From Brachyhypopomus gauderio (lineage: Eukaryota; Chordata; Actinopteri; Gymnotiformes; Hypopomidae): a DNA stretch of 64,000 bases. Both the position numbers and the translations under genes were made by a program. Shown here piece by piece: positions 50,010-64,000 of the stretch. The stretch lies in assembly GCF_052324685.1 (NCBI RefSeq), contig NC_135211.1, positions 14,983,446 through 15,047,445 on the forward strand, written 5' to 3'. The notes beneath the pieces were generated by a model. It worked only from the letters and a program-made list of their open reading frames with translations, was not told where the DNA came from and made no database searches. The number at the start of each line of letters is the position of its first letter. Within the stretch, counting starts at the first letter, position 1.

Positions 50010-50607
50010 AAATCATTCTCATTCGCTTTTCATTTTCATGGGAGCACAATGATATGCAGGCTTTCAATATTTAATCAGAAAGGGGTGGGAGGTTGGGGGT
50101 GGGGGTGGGTTGGGGGGGTCTTTCCCAAAGAAGGGGTCTTGCTAGGTATGGAGATTATTCTTGACAAAATGCCAAATGGATTATTTTGTATGGCACGGGG
50201 TTTGAACACAAATCAGTCTCCTACATTTGCCGAAGGTACTGAAAATATGAGTGTGTATAAGACATGCAGGGGGCTTTTCAATGGACCTGGCATCCCTCTT
50301 CCTTGGGTCATGATGCTGGTAAACCTGCTGTTTCTTTGCTACTTCGGTGCCATTTTCTAAACGTTTCTATTGTCCAGGTGCGCTCACCTCTCTGCCTCTC
50401 CTGCAGATGCTGAATGACAAGAATGTCATGGTGCGTGTTGGCGGCGGCTGGGAGGCCTTTGGCACCTACCTGCTGAAGCACGACCCTTGCAGGACGAGCC
50501 CCAAGCCCCGCAGGTCCGACGGCAGGTCGGCCAATCCCAGAGAGCTCTCGCGGGACGGTTACCTGGTGGTGGGCACGCCCTCCCGCCTCAAAAAACAGAT
50601 GTCCTAG
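38805..50607 (+). CDS. gas2: Growth-arrest-specific protein 2 (CH and GAR domains)
   Basis: Cytoskeletal linker: the CH domain binds actin and the GAR domain binds microtubules; GAS2 is also a caspase substrate. Coding exons: 38805-38964 (exon opens at 38799), 40164-40273, 41719-41860, 45076-45139, 45319-45763, 45889-45996 and 50407-50607, for 409 codons plus TAG. Start context gccATGg is strong. The CH region (residues ~24-165) reads [53 protein letters not shown] and [13 protein letters not shown]. The GAR domain (~308-372) reads SEDPPCRC and [19 protein letters not shown] with the expected cysteines. The C-terminus [13 protein letters not shown] matches GAS2 rather than the longer GAS2L proteins. 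The linker (~178-290) is a proline-rich expansion, making it ~96 residues longer than human GAS2 (313). The caspase-site region reads RRSDG. Confidence 0.95.
39764..39842 (+). repeat. (CA)n microsatellite in gas2 intron
   Basis: About 39 CA copies in the intron between the first and second coding exons. Confidence 0.98.
40671..40790 (+). repeat. 38-bp tandem repeat, three copies
   Basis: Copies begin at 40671, 40709 and 40747. Each contains tagaacacaggtatttctac or a close variant. Non-coding, in the gas2 intron after exon 2. Confidence 0.9.
41361..41460 (+). repeat. (CT)n-rich tract
   Basis: Imperfect pyrimidine array ~260 bp before gas2 coding exon 3. The Ser-Leu repeat frames across it are artefacts. 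Confidence 0.92.
42500..42778 (+). repeat. Long polypyrimidine (CT-rich) tract in gas2 intron
   Basis: Roughly 280 bp, nearly all C and T on the plus strand, with mirror-like CTCT/CCCTCC segments. Such DNA can form triplexes. Open Pro/Ser/Leu or Arg/Glu frames here are artefacts. Confidence 0.95.
42779..45075 (+). other. gas2 intron before coding exon 4
   Basis: No gene recognised. A 101-codon minus-strand frame at 44601-44906 and neighbours at 44130-44572 look slightly protein-like but match no family I know; possibly decayed transposon DNA. Confidence 0.4.
45997..50406 (+). other. gas2 last intron
   Basis: A 4.4-kb intron. It includes a probable tRNA-SINE scrap (49060-49130), (TG)n arrays near 49402-49450 and 49853-49888, and (CT)n at 49978-50008. 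No additional exon is seen. Confidence 0.6.
49060..49130 (+). mobile_element. tRNA-derived SINE fragment
   Basis: ggccaaggccgtgactttga followed by ttcccacggagaacacatgc resembles the B-box half of a fish tRNA-SINE (gtgggttcgattccca...gaacacac). It is short and degraded. Confidence 0.45.
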
Positions 50608-51350
50608 CAGCCTTGTTAGGCGAAGGAGATGACAGATGTCAGGAGCAGTGACGCATCATGTGGTGTTTGTAATGCACGTGATGTTGTCTCTGTTGTATTG
50701 TGTGTGTCAGGATTTGACTGAACGTGTTTTTGGGTGTAGGGTGGGGGATGCATGGTTTGAGTTGGCCCAGGTGGCTTGAGAGAGGCGTCAGCTTTTTGTA
50801 CTTTTCTTTGCTTTGAATTACTGTTTTTTAAAAATATTTTTTAATAAGGAATATATTTTTTGAAGATTCTTTAGCATTTATATTCTATTTAACCTAAATC
50901 GTTTATGCAAGACATAAGGCAGGATGTCCAGATACTCAATGTTTAAATTTAAGCTGAAATTGTATCAGTTTGCTCATGCTTTGTGGGAACATATGATTTT
51001 AATCTTGCAAATTAATCTGTGCCCAAGTGTAAAAGTAATTTTCGTCCACAAGGTGGCGCCATGTGATAAGATATACAGTATGTAGGATGTACAGTACACT
51101 CAGCCTCAGTTGAGAGTACATTGGATAATTGAGATGAAAAAAAAATCTAATTTTTATCTATGTATTATATAAAGCATAATTTTTTGTAAAATTATGCTGA
51201 GTTTTAAGATTGTGTCCTCCCAATATTTAACTACAGAATTTTTTGTTTTTAAATTTGTATCCTAAAGAGAAAAAGTTTTTATTGATTCAAATAAATATAA
51301 GCAAACGCAAAGTATTAAATGTTAACAGTTTATTTCCTTAAAATAAAAAC
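50608..51350 (+). terminator. gas2: gas2 3' UTR and polyadenylation region
   Basis: AT-rich sequence after the stop, with AATAAA at 51290-51295 and 51342-51347. Transcription converges here with tmem178b on the other strand. Confidence 0.5.
51046..51061 (+). promoter_or_regulatory. CTCF-like motif in gas2 3' region
   Basis: ccacaaggtggcgcca matches 13 of 14 defined CTCF consensus positions in forward orientation. It faces a reverse-oriented motif at ~60058. Confidence 0.35.
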
Positions 51351-51954
51351 CATATTTTAAAAAATGGACACCAGTCTCTTAATACATTGAAATAAATTAA
51401 CCATCATAATGTCATGCGAGACAGTAATTCCTGTTTTTCTTATCTGTTTCGTCAAATTACCCATTAAAAACAGTTCATACAAAATTAAAATGGTGCTACT
51501 TCAACTGCTGAAAAAATGGTGGTTATATACAAATGTATCCAAGTTCATACAAGACAGTTGAAATATTTCCTTGAGCTGCTTGGTCTTTTGGCAAACACAA
51601 CTTGTGCACCCCCCCTCCCCCTCCCCCCACTTCATTTATCCCTTCATCCTGCATCTTGTCAATGCTGTAGCCAAACTGGTAGCCAATTGCTCCTAGTCGA
51701 TGGCCAGTTAGCTCATTTCCTAATGGTCTGGGGTTGATGCGTTTCTTGGACATATTATCCATATTATCCCCACTACAGCTCACACACTCGTCTGCCATGT
51801 TACCCTGCGACAGCAGGCGCACTCTCACAATTGCACCTCATTCTGAAAGCATGCTCACAGATTGTGCTGGATGAGGAAATACCTTGTGACCCCTGTTCAT
51901 TTGGTAAGCACTTCTCAGACTTCAGTAGCCAATAAAAAACAACTGTGCTTTCTC

Positions 51955-53078
51955 AGAGACCCTATTAAAACATTTTATTCACAAACTGTAGTTGCATTGC
52001 CTGTTTGCGTCAATGGTTAAGTGAGTGTTGATGCACTCAGTTGAAAGAAAACTGGTATGGACCTTCCAGAACTGGGATGCGATCAACCTTGTCACATAAT
52101 CAAAAGCATCCCATCCTGCGCATGTCTCCCCGAGAAGGCAGTCAAGCTCCCTGAGCTGTGGTCAGCTGCTCACGAGGGCAGCATATTCACTGCAGGACAA
52201 CTGCGCCCGAGGAGAAGTCTGGGCAATGTAAACTTTACAGTACTTTACATGTCACTATACAACATGTATCCTTACTAAATCAATGGGACACTTTTTTTTT
52301 TACATCTGCTGCCCAAAAGCATCCAGTAACTGAACACTGGCACTCTACATGACTGACTATTAAAATTTTCTATATCGGTGTGCAAGACTTCAGAGCTCCA
52401 ACCGACACCCACCAGACTTCAATACTTGTTTTTCTGTTTTCACAAATCTAAAAACAAAAATCCATCATGGGGTAACAATAGCAGTTCGCTTCTACTAGAA
52501 CTAATGCTCAAGAAATCCACTTAATCCTACTGTGTGCCTTCTTGGACAAAATCATTTCTAAATCCTGAAAAATAGCAAAGATTCATGCCATCCACAATCA
52601 ACAGCATATAGAATTTTAAAAAGAGACTCAGTTCTTTACCCAAGCACCATTCCATACAAACAAGCCTCAAATATGCACACACACAAAATGGAACTGTACA
52701 GACACACAGGCCACAGGGAGTTTGCTCATGGAAGCCGTTGAGCTGATGCTTTCTCCATCTCTCTGTCCTGCTCGCCCTTCCTCATGGACTGAGGGTTGCC
52801 GTCCTCTTCCTCTGGCTCCGGGCACAGCCTGGCTGGGTCTTTAGCACTGGTGCAGTTCAGGCTGATGTGTCCAGTCATGCTGTGACCTGCTGGGAGCTGG
52901 GCATTGGGACATATCCTGCTCAAGTCCTTAAAGCCTTTAAATGTCTACCAAATGCACAAAATATGCAATACAGACCCAGTCATCTGAAGAAAAAAACATG
53001 GCTTCTGGCTGGGTGGTTGCCCATGCTAGTTGGTTCTTGAGTGATATTTCCCAAGGCTTCTTAGAGAAAGAGAGACAA

Positions 53079-53168
<90 letters not shown>

Positions 53169-53764
53169 TATGTGTGACTGTGTGTGCAGTGATATTGCAA
53201 AAAGAGAGCACCATTTTAAAATGAATCCATGAAAGGAAAGTAAGAACCGGTCAAGTCCTGTCCTAGTCTTTATGTGTGTGAGAGGGGGACAAACACTGGG
53301 GAGGATTAGATTGTCGTGGATGGCTCAGTGTGGCCTCCTAGTGGACAGGAGCAGGATGGTAGTGATGTTTAGCCTGCATGGTGTGGGTGTGTGTGTGTGT
53401 GTGTGCATGTGTACATGTGTGTGTGGCTTTTCTCCAGTCGCTGTGCTGAAGCTGCACAAGTTGTGTGTTTGGTCGTGTTCTGCAGGATGGTGATCTTCGG
53501 TCCTAGAACGTCCATCTGGACTCGTGGCGTGCAGCTGTGCATGACCGTCACCCTCAGAACGCTTGCTGAGAAGCTCCAGGCAGCCGGGCCTCCTGTCCTG
53601 CCACCACCGTGATGGAGGACAGGCCGGATGGTGCTGGGGTGGCCATGAACAGGCCAGGCTGAGGCTGCGGAGTCCTCTCCACCCACCCCCACCACCATCA
53701 CCCTCTAACCTCCCTTAACCCCCACCCCCACCCACCCCCCAGGCCCAGCCCGGCACCTCTCCGC
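51955..53764 (-). other. tmem178b: Probable tmem178b 3' UTR
   Basis: A minus-strand AATAAA (plus-strand ttttatt at 51973-51979) could end the transcript, giving a ~1.8-kb UTR. A GA-repeat (53062-53164) lies within. No coding evidence; extent uncertain. Confidence 0.35.
53062..53164 (+). repeat. (GA)n microsatellite
   Basis: About 50 GA copies, preceded by two agagacaa units. Confidence 0.97.
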
Positions 53765-58278
<4,514 letters not shown>

Positions 58279-58640
58279 CTTCTCCGTTCGATGGGTAGCC
58301 CAGAGAGGCGCACGGTCGCTCCGTGGTGAGAGGTAGCAAAACAAAAACAGACACTCAGAGCCTCTCGCACCTCTCTGACGCCGACATGACGGACGCAAAG
58401 TACCGCCCGGTACTGAGGGTGTTCTGCTGCCGTGGAGAGCCCCGTCAGATACGTTTCTCCCTCACCGATCGTACTGAGTTTTATTATTTTTTTGGAAGAG
58501 GAGAGCGAGGAGAGCGGAGCCGATGTGAGCAGTCCGGAGAAACAGTTGAATGGTGTAATTCTCTCTCTCTCCTCTTGGGCTTCAGAGGGCAAAGGAGCAA
58601 CTAATCAAATGCCTCAAGAAAAAGAACTAGGGTATTGATA
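58279..58640 (-). promoter_or_regulatory. tmem178b: tmem178b 5' UTR / CpG-rich promoter
   Basis: A CpG-rich block directly upstream of the ATG. Open frames on both strands (e.g. 58323-58604 plus) are typical CpG-island artefacts. The transcription start cannot be placed. Confidence 0.5.
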
Positions 58641-59594
58641 CTGGCCCGTTTGATTACGATACCTACACACGTGAACGGCAACGCTAAACCTTAACGCACT
58701 AGCACATATATCACCAGGCGAGATACAGTAGATTAAACAGCTTCGGCGGCAATATGCGAAGTGACTCACTTTTGCTGTAAAGTTCAAAGTCCAGTTGCGT
58801 AGTAGCTTTACTAAACAGTGAGAAGTTGCGATTTCTCAGAGTTGTTCATCACAACTCACAGGTACGTTTGTAAACAAATGTGTTTTCTTTCCATGATATT
58901 TTCCTTCTCTTGGGGAAAGGAATTAAATAGAACCAGAACTATATCAAGTGAAAGGTCACAATAAAAATAGGGTCAGGACAGGAATCGTTCATTTAAATCA
59001 TATTGCCTTTATTAGAGATTCTCGCCCTGGTATTACTACCATAAGAGGAGAATCTCAAGATGTTCAGCTGCTCAAGGGAAATTCTCAGTCAGCCGCCCGC
59101 CGAGGACGCAGCGGGGGGCACGCCTACGAACAGGATGATCAGTCGTTTGAAATGTTCCCAAAAGCAATAAATATAACAGCATCTAATCAAATGTGTGTCG
59201 TGCTAGCGCTTGAACTGTAGAATAATGAAATACTCATTTCCACTGCAATATATTGTATACTGTGAAGCAGCCAATTTCACTATTCGTAAAGGCACCAGAG
59301 ACTCTAACATACAAAGTACTGGATGACGGGCAATATGAACTACAATTACATGATGCAGCTGCTTGCAGACGCCTTCATGTTATTAGCCAATTTTAGTCTA
59401 CACCTTTGGTCCCATGACATTATCTTCTTCTGCCCATGCTACGGTGGCCGAGAAGGGCAAAACTATATGACAGCTACCCAACAGTCCCACTAAATTCCAG
59501 CCACCCTAATTACTAACTCATTCTGAGGTAACCACACACTACATGCTTCAGTTACATAAACCCAAAGCAATCAATTCAACAGCAAGGACAATAT
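58641..59594. other. Intergenic upstream of tmem178b
   Basis: Mixed-composition non-coding sequence. The 90-codon frame at 58948-59220 has no recognisable homology. Confidence 0.5.
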
Positions 59595-61059
<1,465 letters not shown>

Positions 61060-61060
<1 letters not shown>

Positions 61061-63178
61061 TAACTTTAGTATGAGTATTAAGTCATGCTCTCTGCTCCAA
61101 AACCAGAAACCAAATCTTGATCCGACTGTGCTATCTAATTATAGACCCATTTCAAACACATCATTTATATCTAAGATCATAGAAAAAGCTGTTGCCCAGC
61201 AATTATGCCTATATCTGCATAGGAATAACACATTTGAAAAGTTCCAATCTGGTTTTAGGCCCCATCACAGTACTGAAACAGCATTAGTTAAAGTAACAAA
61301 TGATCTCCTCCTTGCATCAGATCAAGGCTATGTATCACTGTTAGTGCTTCTTGATCTTAGTGCAGCTTTCGACACAATTGATCATAGGATCTTGCTAGAA
61401 AGGTTAGAACGCTGGGTTGGAGTCTCAGGCACAGCCCTTTCATGGTTTCAGTCTTACTTAACAAATCGCTATCAGTTTGTAGAGCTCAATAATATTTCAT
61501 CCAAACGTACAATGGTTAAATATGGGGTCCCGCAAGGCTCCATCTTAGGACCACTATTATTTACATTATATATGCTACCATTGGGCACAGTTATAAACAA
61601 ACATGGTGTCAATTTTCACTGCTATGCGGATGACACTCAACTTTACATATCAGCCAAACCCGATGACAAACTCAGTTTAGGAAAAATTGAGGCCTGTGTA
61701 AGAGATATTAAATGCTGGATGTCTCTAAACTTCCTACAATTAAATGAGGACAAAACAGAAGTTCTCCTTGTGGGCCCTAAGGCCGCAAGACAGAAAATTC
61801 CAAATTTAATGCTTAATCTTGCAGACTATCCCATTACACCTGGCACAGTAGCCAAAAACCTAGGCGTCATACTCGACTCCGACCTATCATTTGATAAATA
61901 TATAGATAATACTACTAGGATAGCTTTTCTACATCTCCGCAACATTGCCAAATTAAGAAATGCATTATCACAGGATGATGCAGAAAAATTGGTGCACGCC
62001 TTTGTTAGCTCTAGACTAGACTACTGCAATTCACTACTGTCAGGATGTTCAAATAGGAATCTAAATAAACTTCAAATAGTTCAAAATGCCGCAGCTAGAG
62101 TTCTGACCAGAACTAGAAAATTTCAGCATATTAGACCAGTCCTATCAGCCCTGCATTGGCTCCCAGTTAAATTTCGTATTGATTTTAAAATTCTATTATT
62201 AGCATATAAAGCACTACACGGGCTTGCTCCTGAATACCTCCAGGAACTTATTTCCTACTATGAACCCCCACGTCAACTAAGATCACAGGGTGCTGGTCTG
62301 TTATTAGTTCCACAAATTAACAAGGTAACAGCAGGGGGGAGAGCCTTTTCTTATAAGGCCCCCCAGCTTTGGAATAATCTTCCTAAATGTGTCCGGGACT
62401 CTGACACAGTCACAATCTTTAAATCTAGGTTGAAAACCCACTTATTTAGTCTAGCGTTTGATAATTAATATCCCCCTTAGATAAAGGTACAGATCCAGGG
62501 GTTCATAGACGAAGGGTTTTATGGTAGACTGGGGTGCTGGTGCTGTCATCCTGTCACTGCTTGTGGTCACTCAAGTTTGTTGACAGTGCAGTGGACGGAT
62601 GCCATTGTCTCAGAATGCCCCCAAGCCTATGTTACCTTCTGGTTCTGCCTTTTTTTTAGCTAGGCTGTAATAATTTAACTTAGTGCCGGAGTTGCTGCCA
62701 CACTCCAGAAATGTTTATAATTTTACCTGTCCTGTATATGTCCTCATACAGAGCTAATTTTCCCTGTTTCATTTCTCCACATGGCTGCCCGCCTGCTTGA
62801 GGTATAATGAGATGAGGAGAGACAAGCGATCCATCCTGGCCGGCCACCTCCTGCCTAACCGGATGCCTACACCATGATGGACATTATTACATCTTTTTCG
62901 GTCTAAATGGACATTATTGCATCTTTTACATTCTGTCTATATTGTTGTTGTTGTCATGGTGACCGGTGTCGGCCAGAGGAGGATGGGCTCCCCCCCTGAG
63001 TCTTGGTTCCTCTCAAGGTTTCTTCCTCATGCAAAAACTAGGGAGTTTTTCCTTGCCACTGTCGCCTTTGGCTTGCTCACTGGGGGCTAGGACTCGGCAC
63101 TTGTAAAGCTGCTTTGTGACAACAACTGTTGTAAAAAGCACTATATAAATAAAATTTGATTGATTGATTGATTGATTG
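61060..63178 (+). mobile_element. L2-type LINE, 5'-truncated
   Basis: An open frame of 465 codons (61071-62468) encodes the reverse transcriptase. It contains [18 protein letters not shown], the catalytic-A block [12 protein letters not shown] (residues ~95-106), [14 protein letters not shown] (~151-164) and the catalytic YADD (185-188). The C-terminal region has [21 protein letters not shown] and ALHWLPV, typical of the L2/CR1 group. The frame starts within the first RT block, so ORF1 and the endonuclease are missing. The 3' end is diagnostic: gtaaaaagcactatataaat then a (TGAT)n tail ending at 63178. The uninterrupted frame implies a fairly recent insertion. Confidence 0.93.
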
Positions 63179-63642
63179 CTCTGTGGGTTCAGCAAGATAT
63201 AAAACTTAGAAATGCAAAAATGAATGCAAGAATGAAAACGGAAGTTATTTTGAAAAATGTATATTATCAAGTAAAAATACAAACATTTTAACCCTCATTT
63301 CAATAACGTTGGGAGTGTTCCATAAATTTAAAATCTAGACATTTTACACAGGACCTTTCCTATAGAATAAATAGCTCTCTTTTGGCATATGTACATTTAC
63401 ACATGCATGCTTTGACCTGATGCCCACCATCTTCAGAGCACACGTTCAGTAACATTGCATTGGACAGTGTGCAGGCTTGTCCCATTTCATATACTGGTTT
63501 GATTGTACAACATGGATCCATGCTTAAATGAAAGGCTATGTGTTCTGTAACTTTAAAAGGAATAGGTGGTGATCGGTCTCACTGAAACATCTTCAATGTG
63601 ACCTATGACCCCTCTGCACCAAGACCTTGAGAAAGTGGAAGG

Positions 63643-63697
<55 letters not shown>

Positions 63698-64000
63698 GAA
63701 TAAAGGTGGTGATGTGGAATAAGGCAGAAACAAATTTTCTAAAGCATTTGGCAGCTAATATTACCTGCATAGATCATCAGTATTTATCCACTGAGTAACA
63801 CTGAACAGGAGTGATATAGTGGAGATCAGAGCACGATCAATGCCAAACATGACACACCCTTACTGAAATGTAACACTGGAAAAGCAGCATAACTTTTAAA
63901 GACAAACGATTTAAAAGTAGTATGGATAATATTACACAAATATTAACACACCTGTTATGGTTGCTGGTTAAGTTGAGGACTAACAATTTATGTATACAGC
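63179..64000. other. Intergenic with (CA)n
   Basis: Non-coding; a (CA)n array occupies 63643-63693. No gene is seen up to the window edge. Confidence 0.7.

Noticed and set aside
58279-58398. Upstream in-frame Met at 58398 as the tmem178b start
   Set aside because: It would place 40 basic, unconserved residues before TM1; the family starts at the MAA... methionine.

Overview
The window is teleost nuclear DNA. It holds spliced vertebrate genes with GT-AG introns, AT-rich introns, very dense (CA)n, (TG)n and (TATC)n microsatellites, tRNA-derived fish SINEs, an L2-type LINE, hAT-like MITEs and a piggyBac relic. Everything below comes from reading frames, splice signals and remembered protein families. 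No search was run, and the species cannot be named from this sequence.

Layout: (1) 1-5.5 kb, plus strand: the last six coding exons and 3' UTR of an anoctamin, best fit ano5. A candidate solo LTR and a minisatellite that has duplicated a splice acceptor lie just upstream. (2) 5.5-21 kb, plus strand: a complete 12-coding-exon vesicular glutamate transporter, slc17a6 (VGLUT2, 585 aa). It has a candidate REST/RE1 element upstream, one GC-AG intron, and introns carrying a piggyBac relic, a hAT-like MITE and a 29-base G run. (3) 21-34.8 kb: a gene-poor interval with SINE and LINE fragments, many microsatellites, two minisatellites, an unidentified decayed minus-strand coding remnant (27.5-28.5 kb) and CpG-bearing unique segments that may be regulatory. 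(4) 34.8-51.3 kb, plus strand: gas2 (409 aa; CH plus GAR domains) with a greatly enlarged proline-rich linker and a probable non-coding first exon. (5) 51.3-58.6 kb, minus strand: tmem178b (298 aa, four coding exons), tail-to-tail with gas2. It has a near-perfect RE1 element in intron 1 and a MITE 21 nt from a splice donor. (6) 58.6-64 kb: a SINE, and a 5'-truncated L2 LINE whose reverse-transcriptase frame is still open.

The order ano5-slc17a6-gas2 matches the human 11p14 order ANO5-SLC17A6-(FANCF)-GAS2. FANCF was not seen here. tmem178b next to gas2 is not the human arrangement (TMEM178B is on 7q34). The four proteins are not one pathway: a membrane anoctamin, a synaptic-vesicle glutamate transporter, a cytoskeletal crosslinker and a four-TM protein. 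The two neuronal genes do each carry a REST-type motif, which suggests a shared neuronal-restriction input. Nothing in the window looks like a novel multi-gene system. The best leads are the unidentified remnant at 27.5-28.5 kb, the gas2 linker expansion, the RE1 and CTCF-like motifs, and the splice-site-duplicating minisatellite.
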